Shown: one piece after another, positions 1 through 11,700 of the stretch
Numbering within the stretch: position 1 is the first letter of the stretch
Layout of the letters: each line of letters starts with the position of its first letter
Source of the DNA: Trema orientale
Lineage: Eukaryota > Streptophyta > Magnoliopsida > Rosales > Cannabaceae
NCBI GenBank assembly: GCA_002914845.1
Contig: JXTC01000021.1
Span: forward strand, 1,238,232 to 1,302,231
Reading direction: 5' to 3'
DNA length: 64,000 nucleotides
Program-made: the position numbers and the translations under genes
Notes under the pieces: model-generated
Database searches by the model: none
What the model was told of the DNA's origin: nothing
What the model saw: the letters and a program-made list of their open reading frames with translations, nothing else

Positions 1-2
1 TT

Positions 3-1868
3 TTTGAAGAGGAATTCATTTCTCTTCCTATGGTTGCTATTGACAATGGTCAGGACATTCAGGATCATGTTCCTGACAATATCATTGTTCAAGATGCAAT
101 CGCTCCAGTTCAAGACAATGTTCAGGAGGTTCCTGTCCCAGTTGAGGTAAATTCTCCTGTAGAGCAAACTCAACAGCCTCAAGAACTAGTGCCTTTAAGG
201 AGGTCTATTAGAGAAAGGAGAAGTGCGATTCCGGATAACTATGTCGTATATCTCCAGGAACATGAGTTTGACATTGGGATAGTGGAAGATGATCCAATCA
301 ACTTCACACAAGTCAAACAAAGTTCCAATTCTCAAAAGTGGATCGATGCCATGAATGAAGAGATGAAGTCTATGAGAGACAATGGCGTTTGGGATCTCGT
401 CAAATTGCCTGAAGGTGCGAAGCCCATTGGTTGCAAATGGATATTTAAGACCAAACGGGATTCGAAAGGCAATGTTGAGAGATATAAGGCACGTCTTGTC
501 ACTAAAGGCTTCACCCAGAAAGAAGGCATTGACTTTAAAGAGACCTTCTCTCCGGTTACTTCGAAGGACTCTTTTAGAGTAATTATGGCACTTGTGGCTC
601 ATTATGATCTTGAGCTTCATCAGATGGACGTTAAGACTTTGATTCTCAATAGAGACATTGATGAAACAATATATATAGTACAACCAGAAAACTTTGTATT
701 GGGAGATCCAAAGTCTATGGTTTACAAACTTAAGAAGTCCATCTATAGTCTAAAGCAGGCTTCCCGTCAATGGTACCACAAATTTCATGAGGTAATCATC
801 TCGTTCGGTTTTGAGGTGAATCCTTTTGATGATTGTGTATACCATAAGTTCAGTAGGAGCAAGTTTATCTTTCTGGTACTTTATATTGATGACATACTAC
901 TGGTAAGTAGTGATATAGGCTTACTGCACGACACCAAGAGATTTCTTGCGAAAAATTTCGAAATGAAAGATCTTAGAGTCGCCTCTTTTATATTAGGTAT
1001 ACAGATACACCGAGATCGCTTTCGGGGTATCCTTGGGTTATTACAAAAGAGCTATATTGACAGAGTACTCAGTAGGTTTGGTATGGATAAGTGCGCACCA
1101 ACGGACACTCCGGTGTCTAAGGGAAATAAATTTAGCCTCAGCCAAAGTCTCAAGAATGATATTGATAAAGAAGCTATGCAACAGTTTCCTTATGCTTCAG
1201 CTATAGGGAGTCTGATGTATGCACAAGTATGTACGCGTCTGGATCTTGCGTTCATAATTGGTATGTTGGGCAGATACATGAGTAACCCTGGAGTGGATCA
1301 TTGGAAGGCAGCAAAGAGAGTTATGAGGTACTTACAGAGAACAAAGGAATACATGCTCACTTATCAGAGATCGGACATTTTGGAGATCATTGGGTACTCC
1401 GACTCTGATTTTGCGGGATGTCTAGACAGTAAGAGATCCACATCGGACTATGTCTTTCTTTTAGCTAGAGGAGCTATTTCCTGGAAGAGTACTAAGCAGA
1501 CACTCGTAGCTACTTCCACTATGGAGGCAGAATTCATAGCTTGTTATGAGGCATCTAATCAGGAAATATGGCTGCGAAATTTTGTCACCGGGCTGCATGT
1601 AGTAAATGGCATTGAGAGGCCATTGAAACTTTATTGTGACAATAACTCGGCAGTCTTATATTCTAACAGCAATAGGAGCTCATCAAAGTCAAAGCACATT
1701 GACATTAAGTTTCTAGCTGTTAAAGAAAGAGTTCAGAGTCGTTTAGTGTCAATTGAACATATCGGTACAAACTCTATGATAGCGGATCCGCTCACCAAAG
1801 ATTTACCACCTAAGGTCTTTCACGAGCACACTGCTCGTATGGGTGTTGTATTTTTGGATGGTGTGTAG
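3..1868 (+). CDS. copia polyprotein, C-terminal part: reverse transcriptase and RNase H (partial at left edge)
   Basis: This is the end of a copia Gag-Pol polyprotein; the frame is open to the left edge, so the first ATG at 30 is not the start. Counting from that ATG, an acidic linker is followed by the RT domain. It shows the WxxAMxxE-type entry, GCKWIFKTKRD, the KARLVTKGFTQ block, and the catalytic pair in LYIDDILL. RNase H follows, with the GYSDSDFAG and STMEAEFIA blocks, then the HIGTNSMIADPLTK end typical of copia. One block that normally reads like VKTAFLNGDL is VKTLILNRDI here, so activity may be reduced. There is no internal stop or frameshift. The family assignment is secure; autonomy cannot be judged because the 5' half is outside the window. 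Confidence 0.93.
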   Translation, partial: FEEEFISLPMVAIDNGQDIQDHVPDNIIVQDAIAPVQDNVQEVPVPVEVNSPVEQTQQPQELVPLRRSIRERRSAIPDNYVVYLQEHEFDIGIVEDDPINFTQVKQSSNSQKWIDAMNEEMKSMRDNGVWDLVKLPEGAKPIGCKWIFKTKRDSKGNVERYKARLVTKGFTQKEGIDFKETFSPVTSKDSFRVIMALVAHYDLELHQMDVKTLILNRDIDETIYIVQPENFVLGDPKSMVYKLKKSIYSLKQASRQWYHKFHEVIISFGFEVNPFDDCVYHKFSRSKFIFLVLYIDDILLVSSDIGLLHDTKRFLAKNFEMKDLRVASFILGIQIHRDRFRGILGLLQKSYIDRVLSRFGMDKCAPTDTPVSKGNKFSLSQSLKNDIDKEAMQQFPYASAIGSLMYAQVCTRLDLAFIIGMLGRYMSNPGVDHWKAAKRVMRYLQRTKEYMLTYQRSDILEIIGYSDSDFAGCLDSKRSTSDYVFLLARGAISWKSTKQTLVATSTMEAEFIACYEASNQEIWLRNFVTGLHVVNGIERPLKLYCDNNSAVLYSNSNRSSSKSKHIDIKFLAVKERVQSRLVSIEHIGTNSMIADPLTKDLPPKVFHEHTARMGVVFLDGV

Positions 1869-2380
1869 TTTTAGTGGGAGTTTGTAATTTGGTTTAGATG
1901 CTTGTTGTGTGACACTTGTTTATGTTTGTTTACTGCAGTACTTTGGTTATTGACGATGGTTTTCATTATAGACTCTGTTTATTATATATTATATGATGCA
2001 TTTCATATTTTCTAGCTTTCCCATTGTGGTTAATAATAAAGTTTGCGGTAATGCACTAAAGGGGAAAGACTACGGTCGATCTCAATAAAGTTTCGGGTGG
2101 ACCAGTTGGAAATAGACACAGTAAATCACATTGCGTGTAATTTCTATGCCACATTCCATACTCGATCTATGTCATTCGGGTGTATTAGTACGGTGATCAT
2201 TGAGGGTTCTAGTTGCCATCCAAATAAGTGCAACGACGAGTGCATTGGTTTCGTGCTGATATGTCTGATGGACGGGATTGTAACTTCGGGGATATTCAGG
2301 AATAATATGGTGTATTAATGGCCATACTTCAGTTTTGCAATACAATTGTATTTGGTTCATATGTGACCCAAGTGGGAGAT

Positions 2381-2868
2381 TGTTAGGAATTTTATTTCCT
2401 ATGTTGGGCCACATATTTTATCAATTGTATTGGGCCATATTATTCTTAAGCAGACCCAATAAGTGATTTAATTAGGGTTGGGTCAGGATATCGAACTGAG
2501 TATGGATACTAATGTGGATACCCTTTTAGTCACCCAGTTAGGGTTTGATGGATACCCAACAGGGGACTATATAAAGGACCTATTAGGGTTATGGTCCCTG
2601 TAGCCAAAAGAACACGTACGCTCAATTCTCTGTAACCCACCATCAGTTACAGAGAATTCCATCTGAGTGACATAAGGCTTTAGGCTACAGAAGATCAAAC
2701 CCTCTAGCAATTACAGTCAATTACTATCGCTTCCGTCTTCGGTTCATCGTCCAGAATACGGTATTGATCATGGACTCAGGTATACTCAATGAATCCCTTC
2801 CTATCAGTTTTACATGAATGTTCTAGGGTTTGTGTTTCGTTTTGCAATCCCATATATTCATGCTAACA
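2381..2868 (+). repeat. 3' LTR of the copia element in MATE copy A (488 bp)
   Basis: The left end follows a purine tract (AAGTGGGAGAT, ending at 2380). The ends are perfect 6-bp inverted repeats, TGTTAG and CTAACA. MATE-homologous sequence begins immediately after 2868, aligning with exon 2 of copies B and C, so the right border is well supported. The LTR is in the same orientation as the MATE gene, so its promoter points into the MATE remnant. The target-site duplication cannot be checked because the 5' LTR is not in the window. Confidence 0.88.
2568..2575 (+). promoter_or_regulatory. TATA box of the copia LTR
   Basis: TATATAAA lies in the middle of the LTR, where the U3 promoter is expected. 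Transcription from it would run out of the element into the MATE remnant beginning at 2869. Confidence 0.55.
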
Positions 2869-5800
2869 CGGTAATCCTTTGTTTTCTCTACATATTCGCT
2901 GTGCAACTCCTCAAGCTGATTGGCCAAACGGCGGAGATATCGGAGCCCGCAGGCGTGTTCGCCATTTGGATGATACCTCAGCTATTCGCGTACGCCATGA
3001 ACTTTCCCATAGCCAAGTTCTTACAGGCGCAGAGCAAGATGATGGTCATGGCGGCGATTTCGGCGGCGGCTCTTGTTTTGCACACGTTTTTTAGCTGGCT
3101 GCTGATGGTGAGGCTCGGGTGGGGCATGGTCGGCGCCGCCGTGGTGCTGAACTTGTCGTGGTGGTTCATAGTTATGGCTCAGCTGGTTTATATCTTTAGT
3201 GGGACTTGTGGTCGAGCTTGGTCTGGGTTTTCAGTTGACGCATTTCGGAATCTCTGGGGCTTTGTTAGGTTGTCTTTTGCTTCAGCCATCATGCTCTGGT
3301 GAGACTCTCCTCATTCTTTGTTTTTTTTTTTTTTTTCAATAGTTAATTTTCATTTAGAACAAAATATTGGATAAAATTTTAAGCTTTAATATATATATAT
3401 TACGTAAAATGTGACCCGATTTACTAATCGGACTACTACTTCTAGCGTACATGTTTTCTTTTTTTTTTTCATCATCTTTTACATGTGTTTTAAACCCTGG
3501 TTTTTTGACGTAAAAATAAAATACAATATTTCTATCGAAGCAAAAAGTAAATTATTTATTTAGTTTTGATTTTATTTTATTATTTAACCTGTTGATATAT
3601 ATAGACATCATATAAGGTAGTTAACGAGGGGACAGCTGGATTGGCCATACATGGACATGCAGTTGCAAAAAAGAGAAAATATATAGAACCATTCACGGTA
3701 TCGGCTAATTTCATTAATAGAGTGAAGATAAGATTCTATGAACCAACACCGAAAAGATGGACAATACAACGATAATAATAAGGTAAAATTAGCTACTTTT
3801 GTAAAGTGCTCCTTTTTCTCTTTGTTTCTTTGGTGTTAATTCAGTACATTCACCCTAATTCTTCAGGGAAAAAAAAAACATTTTGAATTATTTTAAAAAG
3901 TAACCTTATTAAATATGTCATTGTTTCTTGAAAAAAAAAGAAAAAAAAAAGAAGAAGAAGAACAACCTATATACCATTCGTCACTGTTTTCGATTCGATG
4001 TGTTTTAATCTTTTATTTGCCCAGAAAAGACTCATCGAAGAAAACAAGGAATTGACAGAGAAAAGCAGCATCTCCTACACCTACATAGTGGACAAAACAA
4101 ATTATTTATTTAGTCATGCCTGGGAGATCAATTTCAAGTTCAACGTATGCATAAGCCAAAATGCATGCCTAGCTAGCTCTATCCAACACGTTTAATGGAA
4201 AACGACACATTCAATGGGAATGATATCCAAAAAAAGAACTATTACTTTCAGTGTTTTAGATGTCTTTGTATATATATAAATGTATTCTTATTTATATCGA
4301 ATTAAATCTTCAGTCTATATTTTCCTATCAAATTAGCTAGAGTGGGCCTACAAATTCAATCAAAATTGAAACTTTAGTTTGTTGAAAAAGAGAATTTTTA
4401 CTCCCTCAAAAAAAAAAAAAAGGAATTTTACCCCTTAACTTAAAATAATAATTATTGAAAGTAATTATTATTGTCTTTCTCTTTTCTTTTCCCTTTTTTT
4501 TATAAATACTTTAAGTGAAAATATTACTAACAATAAAAAAAAAAAGAGTTTCAATTATTTAAAAAAAATTAAAAATAATAATGACAAAATATTTTAAAAA
4601 AATATTCCATTTGTTTTCTTTTTTTAAGAGTTTTAATTATTCAAAACAATTAAAATGAAAAAAAAAAAAGAATGACAACAAGAAAAAATAAAATCTCGTT
4701 TTTTCCTTTTTTTTTTACTTTTTTTTTTTAAAAGTCATTTTAAGTGAAAATAATAATTATTGAAACAAAAAAAAGTTTAAATTATTATAAAAAAAATTAA
4801 ATTTAACAAAAAAAAGAAATGACAAAACAAAAAAAAAATCACATTTTCTCTCTTTTTTCTCCTTTTATTTCAAGTATTTTCGATTATTTAAACTATTTTA
4901 TTCTTAATAATTTTCTAATATTATGTCGTATGAGTTTTAAGGATAAAATGTCTTTCAAACAATATAAAGTTTTAATTTTTAAGGAATTTGTGATCCCGGT
5001 TCTATTTGATAGGAAAATACAAATTAAATATTTAATTTGATATAAATGTATTTTTTTGATAAAACACTGGTGGAGTTTTTTGATATTATTCCCTATAAAT
5101 ATATATATATATAGGGATGCATATAATTTAATATTCATTTTTAAAATTCTCCTAGCCCTATATATTGGATTGGCAACCTAATCAGGCCCCAATCCAGTAG
5201 GTTTTTTTTTTTTTTACCTATTCATAGGTATCAATTTGGCCAATGAAAATTTAGCATGCACATTTTTTTATTATAAAAAGTAAGAGAGAGAAAGATCATT
5301 AATGATGCACGTTTTTTCATGCACTTCATTATAACCGTTGGATCACCATTAGATGATGATCGAATGGCTAAAAAAAAAAATACCTACCCATAGGTAAAAA
5401 AAAAAAATACCTATTGAATTGACAACCTAATCTTTTATATCTTATGCAGATATGGTTAGAAAATAGAAATAATAATCCATAGATTTTTTCTGTGCAGTTT
5501 GGAAATCTGGTACTTTATGGCTCTTGTTCTCTTTGCGGGATATCTTAAGAATGCAGAGGTTTCGGTGGATGCCCTCTCGATATGGTAAGCTTATTCTGTG
5601 CGGTACTTCTCAATAATTCCTTTTATAATCGTGCTTGATCGAATTTAAGCAGCATAATCCCTGGGTTCATTAATTTTGCCCGCAGTATCAGGCTCTTGCC
5701 AATATGCATGTTTTAACAAACAAACCATGTATAGGAAAAGCTAGCAATGGTACTGAATGTGTACCATAAATTGTCACGTAAAAAAAATAACAAATCTTAT

Positions 5801-7730
5801 GAAGACTGCATTTTGTACCGCTATATGTAGCGGTGTCGACAATCAATGACAATGTATATACATATATACAGTGTGTCATAAATCTGCAGGGTTCGTCCAT
5901 AAAATATATATGTAGGCCTAGATAAAATGTATTGTCGTTCCATCGGGGGGCACAAAGACTACTAGTAGTAATAATCGGCCAAATCCAGCGGAATTCAAAT
6001 ACTGAATCAAGACAGAGAAACAGAGAAAGAAAAATTGTAAAGTTAAATGGCGATATACTTGAAAGTAGAAAGCAAGAAAAGAATAAAAGGGTTATATATA
6101 ATTTATGTGGGTATATACCTATATATATATATGTACACATTGAAATTAGAAAATGATGATTTGGATTTTCCCTTTGCAACGATCATCATGCTTGCATACG
6201 ATTTTTTCTTTTGTCCTTTAATGCACTTTAGCAATTTTAGACTAAAAAATATGTTACTTATTAATTTAGGGAGCATTTTGAATATTTATTTAACAAGGGA
6301 CCAAATGGTTAACTACTTAAAGAATTCAAGAACCTCTGATGACATAAGCTTACATTATCATGAGAAAAAATAACATAAATTAGATGCATCTCAAGTTCTG
6401 AACATATGGTATACTACATGAGTAAATGTGTAGAAAAATAAGTAATCTGATTTTTAGTGTTAAGACTAATATTACTTTTGTATTACGATTTAATTAGCAG
6501 GAAAAAAAAAATATGTACTATGCTTTTTGTTTTAGAAATGATGAAATGAAAGGTAAAAATATACTTGAGATGTTGTATGATATTCATTATTTACTTCTAA
6601 AAACAAAAATAAATAAAAATAAAAATAAAAATGTTCCCAAATTAAACATATAAATCCCTCATTATTCTCGACTTTTACTTTCTTAATATACATAATTAAG
6701 CTAGTGCTGATCAATTTTAGACTTTGTAGCATGAACATACTGGAATGGGCAATGATGGCAGCAATGGGCGTGAATGCAGCAATAAGGTACTCACTACTCA
6801 TTTAAAATTAAGATATTTGGATTCATGAGAAATCAAATAATTTGTTTAAACATTCGTTGTAAAAAAGTTACATATTTATGCTATTGTTTTAGCGTGAGAG
6901 TGTCAAACGAGCTAGGGGCAGCTCACCCAAGAACAGCAAAATTCTCGCTAGTGGTGGCAGTCGTAACTTCGTTCCTGATTGGTGTTGTTTTATCACTTTT
7001 CCTCATCACTACGCGAAATGAATATCCGCTATTTTCCTCAAACGACACAGACGTCAGAGCTCTTGTTAAGAAGCTCACCCCGCTATTGGCCACTTGCATC
7101 GTCATTAATAATGTTCAACCTGTTTTATCCGGTAACACACACATATATATATATATATCTGTATAATTATTTTTTAAATTTAAGTAAAATGGATCGTTTA
7201 AATATACTGATTAATTGCCTAATTAATTATTATGTAAATTTTGGGCACGTAAAAATCAGGGGTTGCAATTGGAGCTGGATGGCAAGCTGCAGTGGCTTAT
7301 GTGAACGTTGCCTGTTATTATATATTTGGGATCCCGTTGGGCCTTGCAATGGGCTACAAGCTCAACATGGGTGTTAGGGTAAGTTTAAGATTCTAAAGGC
7401 TTATTTCCAAACTAGCATAAACAAATCTCTCTCCAGTACTCAAAATGTGGCATTTTTAATTTCCCTTGATTATCCTGAAAATTTTCAGGGGATTTGGTAC
7501 GGAATCTATCTCTCTTTTAATTTTTTTGGATGTAGACCAAGCATAATTAATTAAATTTAATGGCTATACAGTACGAATAATAAGCTAGCTATAAAAATTG
7601 ACATGGTAATTAATCTGAAACAATTGTAAAACTTACATGGCATACATTAATGCAGGCTTCTGTAGCTGAAGAACGGATAAGGAAATGGGGAGGGCATATG
7701 AATTCCAAAGACAACGATGTGGAAAAATGA
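2869..7730 (+). pseudogene. MATE/DETOXIFICATION efflux transporter copy A, disrupted by copia insertion and a decayed exon 7
   Basis: This is the remnant of a multidrug and toxic compound extrusion gene closely related to copies B and C downstream. Exon 1 and the first part of exon 2 are absent because a copia LTR ends at 2868. Remaining pieces are exon 2 (2869-3298), exon 3 (5498-5584), exon 4 (6730-6786), exon 5 (6893-7131), exon 6 (7260-7378), a damaged exon 7 (about 7489-7541) and exon 8 (7656-7730, TGA). Exons 2-6 and 8 keep the lengths, phases and splice signals of the intact paralogues and contain no stop. Exon 7 normally encodes the last membrane helix in 87 nt; here it has lost an internal stretch and lacks a donor, and reading through it meets a stop. 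Conserved blocks remain, such as NFPIAKFLQAQSK and SVRVSNELGAAHPRTAKFS. As a full MATE protein it is dead. A truncated LTR-driven product is conceivable (see findings). Confidence 0.9.
5201..5410. repeat. MITE-like inverted-repeat element (family also at 37770-37975), in intron 2 of MATE copy A
   Basis: The ends are inverted copies built around ACCTATTCATAGGT and ACCTACCCATAGGT next to T-rich and A-rich tracts. The interior (a GAGAGA stretch with ATCATTAA, then CCGTTGGATCA) reappears at 37770-37975. Outside it the near-repeat TTGGCAACCTAATC (left) and TTGACAACCTAATC (right) suggests an imperfect flanking duplication. No coding capacity is seen. The exact ends are approximate because of the homopolymers. 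Confidence 0.6.
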
Positions 7731-8744
7731 AGAGCCTCCTAATTCCTAAATTTATCAAATGGCATGGTGGGACAGCGCGATATGATTTGTTTTTCCTGCA
7801 ACATTAAAATAAGAGGCCCAAATGTGTACCCTTTGGTATCTTTAGTTCCCAAACAGTTTTGGAGAAAATAAACAATTTTATCGATATAAGATATAAAGAT
7901 CATATATGTGCTTATTCTACAATATTAGTAATGTTTTACTTATTTTAGGCGCTCTAATATTGTGAATTCCCGGTGCTTAACTAAATTTGGAGTGGTTGTT
8001 TGTATAAATGATGCTGTCTTAATTATTGGATATTAGACTTATTAGTCTAGTTTGAGTTGGAGTCTTAACTCATAAGTATATGCAACGTAGGTGGAGCCAC
8101 GTGGCGCCCAGGGGCAATTGTCCCGAAATCTGAATTTTATTTTTTAAATTTTTTCCCAAAATCAGATATGGCTCTTTTAAATTTAGCATTTGCCCTCCCT
8201 ATAATTAAATTGAATTATATTTCATTTTTTGTCCTCGTGGACACTCTCGATATGATATACAAATTACAAATCTTAATGTAGAGGGACGGATGGTACCGCG
8301 ATTTTTGGTGAGTAAAGAATAAGTTAGCTGTCAACTTAAGGTTTGCATGGGAGTAGGACAGTAAATAACAATTGTATGGTTTTTTTTTTTTTTTTTGAAA
8401 AGGTAATTGTATGGTTTATTTGATTTAGTAAAGAAATTTAAGTTTTCACTAATTCTCTATGTGCTTTATACATGTCCTACATAAAGTGGTCTTAAATGCA
8501 TTACCTTTTTCTTTTTTTTTCCTTTTTTGAAGGAAAATGCATTACTACTTTTAATAACATCTACCAATTCATTTGGACAGACTCTGTTAGGTACTGGACT
8601 CTATTCATGGAATGTTAGGTAGACAGCACTTAACTGCAAAGTAAATTGTCTATACCAAAGATAATATAAAAGTTCATAATATGGAAGATAAAATATAAAA
8701 CGCGATCACATCATCCATTCAAAAAAGAAAAAAAGAAAAAAACA
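7731..8744. other. Spacer between MATE copies A and B
   Basis: AT-rich sequence of about 1 kb that should contain the 3' UTR of copy A and the promoter of copy B. I see no coding exon, no TE ends and no clear regulatory motif beyond A/T tracts. Confidence 0.6.
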
Positions 8745-11700
8745 ATGGAGGATAACAACAACGAGCAGGCACTGCTTATCGCATCCAGTACGTCAGCAGA
8801 AGATGATCATTCTCATCAAAACCGCCATAGCCACGCCGGCGACATCCCGCCAATCGGCGGCGTCGCCGACTGCTTCAGACAGTTCCGCATCGAATCAAAG
8901 AAGCTCTGGTACTTGGCTGGCCCCGCCGTATTCACCTCCATATGCCGGTACTCCCTCGGCGCCGTCACCCAACTCTTCACCGGCCACGTCAGCACTCTAG
9001 CACTCGCGGCCGTCTCCGTCGAAAACTCCGTCATCGCCGGCTTCTCCTTCGGCGTCATGGTATCAGTTTTGCTTAGTTTATTTTTTTCTCTTTTTTTTTT
9101 CCATATAAACACTTACTAATAAAACTTAAATTAATTAAGCTTGGCATGGGAAGCGCCCTTGAGACTCTATGCGGGCAAGCGTTCGGGGCGGGTCAGCTTG
9201 ACATGTTGGGCGTGTACTTGCAAAGATCATGGGTCATTTTAATAACGACGGGAGTGTTCTTGAGCTCCATTTACGTATTCGCTCAACCATTGCTGAAACT
9301 GATCGGACAGACGGCGGAGATATCGGAGGCGGCCGGGACGTTCGCCATTTGGATGATTCCTCAGCTGTTCGCCTACGCCATGAACTTTCCCATAGCCAAG
9401 TTCTTACAGGCGCAGAGCAAGATCTTGGTCATGGCGGCGATAGCGGCGGCGGCTTTGGTTCTCCACACCTTCTTTAGCTGGCTACTGATCTTGAGACTTG
9501 GGTGGGGCCTAGTCGGCGCCGCCGTGGTGCTGAACCTGTCGTGGTGGTTCATAGTGGTGGCTCAGCTGGTTTACATTTTTAGTGGGACTTGTGGTCGAGC
9601 TTGGTCCGGGTTTTCTTGGAAGGCTTTTCAGAATCTCTGGGGCTTTGTTAGGTTGTCTCTGGCATCGGCGGTCATGCTCTGGTGAGACTATTTTTGATAC
9701 ACTGGACTTGAACCTCGGACCACTCCCACACACTCACCTCACTATTTGAGATAGTCTCGAGTGGCTCTCGCATATATATATATGCGAATAATCGTTTTTT
9801 TTTTTTTCCCTAGTCTAGGATCATAATCATAGCCTCGTATGGTTTCAATGGATGATAATTGCTTCATGAATTTAAAAAGTTTGTGGTTTGCCTTTATAAT
9901 ATAGAATATATAAGAAATAAAATTAAGTTGGCCTTAGCACTTACTACACTCGATCACAAACATCTTAATTAAATACTAGGATAATTATTAGTTGGTCTTA
10001 ACTATAATTCTTAGTGAACAAGTAATTTACGGAAACTGACTAGCAACTCCCCATTTTGGCCCTCCTCTCTACACGGACACGAACACGTTTTCTCTTTATC
10101 AAGCGGCCTCTTTTCTCCAAACAAAGAGGACTTCCTAGCTGCTTGCAGACCCTTCTCCCTCTCCAGTCTCTCCTATTGTTCTCCCCCTTCTCCTTCTCTT
10201 CTTTGTCTTCTCCTTGATCTCATCTTAGGGATCGGAGTTTTTTTCTTTTTCTTAGTTTACTAATAAGCCTAGATCTTAGATCTAGTTGTAGTATCACTTT
10301 TAGGTGGATTTTTGTTAGGAGATCGGTTTTACAAAAGCGACAACACTGCTAAAATACGAGTTGAGAAAATTTGGGTAAAATGAAGAAGATAGGGCACACT
10401 AAAGATTTAACGTGGTTCACTCAATTTAGACTACGTCCACGGAGAAGATTGTGAAGAATTTCACTATGAAAAAAGAGATTACAACTCACTTCTCTCTAAA
10501 TACACGGAGAGAACAAAAGAACTTCTCTATCTTGAAATAGGAGAAAACACTCTCTAAACAATTTAGGAGAAAACAAATAGGATACTAAGAGAAATTCTTA
10601 GGCTTGAATTCTCTTTTAGAAGGAAGAGTAGATGTTGAGAATGAGATGTAAATGAAGATATGGAGAGGGGTATTTATAGTTGAACCCATATCTTTTATAC
10701 ATCCCTTTTTTCCTCTTTTTTTTTTTTTTTTTGGTCTTTTGGTCAATAATGGTGGCACCTTAGTTGGTGCCATACCTTCAACAATGGTTACTGCATTAAA
10801 TATAGTTTAAGTCACATTATTTGACCATGCATATACAACATTGAAGACTTAATTTTAATCATATCTTCACATTTGATAAATCTCTCTTTTCTTTCCTTGT
10901 CAATTCTTCATGTTGTTTGTATTTCTGCTAGGCCATATGAGGATATACATTATTGGAACTTATCAGTGTTGATTGGTTTGGTTAAAGTGTTTGCTAGATT
11001 TTCCTTGCTTGTTGTGAAGCTTTTTCATATCCACACTTCCATCTTCTACTACTTCTCGAAGAAAGTGATATTGAACGCCTACGTGCTTTCTCGTGGAATT
11101 AAAGGTTGGATTCCTTACAATGTAAGGCACTCTAACTGTTACAAAACAGAGAAATCTTTTCTTGTTTGTCCACGAGCTCCTCCAATAATCTTTGAACCCA
11201 AATAACCTCTTTACAAGCTTGTATAGCCGCCATATATTCTACTTCTGTTGTAGATAAAGCCACAATAGTTTATAGTTTCAAAATCCAACTTATAACTCCT
11301 TCTGCAAGAGTGAACATATAGCATGTAGCTAGTAGATTTTCGTTTGTCAAGATCACCTGTAAAATCTGAATCAACATATCCTCTGACAGTAAATTCTGAT
11401 CCTCCATAACATAATGCAGTCTCTGAGATTTCTTTGATGTACCTCAGAATCCTCTTCACAGTATTCCAATATTCTTCACCAGGATTCGTCATATACCGAC
11501 TAACTGCTCCTACTGCTTGTACAATGTCTAGTCTTATACATATCATAATGAACATTAGGCTTCCCACTGCTGATACATACAGTACTTGAGATATCTCCAT
11601 CCTCTGTGCTTCATTGTCAAGACACATCCTAGAGGATAACTTAAAGTTAAAATGAAGTGGGGTAGAAATTGGCTTACAATCTTGCATTTTGAAGCATCGC

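Larger units (their letters stand above)
1..2868 (+). mobile_element. Ty1/copia LTR retrotransposon, 3' part (pol end, 3' UTR, 3' LTR), inserted in MATE copy A
   Basis: The window opens inside the pol gene of a copia element; gag, protease, integrase and the 5' LTR lie to the left. Visible parts in order are reverse transcriptase and RNase H (to 1868), an untranslated stretch, a purine-rich primer site ending at 2380, and an LTR at 2381-2868. The LTR starts TGTTAG and ends CTAACA, the short inverted ends expected of such LTRs. The next base belongs to exon 2 of a MATE gene, which places the insertion inside a coding exon. The uninterrupted pol frame suggests a fairly recent insertion (inference). 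Confidence 0.93.

Noticed and set aside
195..683. 162-codon frame on the - strand
   Set aside because: It lies opposite the copia reverse transcriptase, whose + strand frame shows conserved catalytic blocks; the antisense reading has no recognisable domain.
2814..3302. ATG at 2814 as the native start of a short MATE gene
   Set aside because: The first 18 codons are LTR sequence; homology to copies B and C starts only after 2868. Kept as a possible chimeric start in the findings, not as a native gene.
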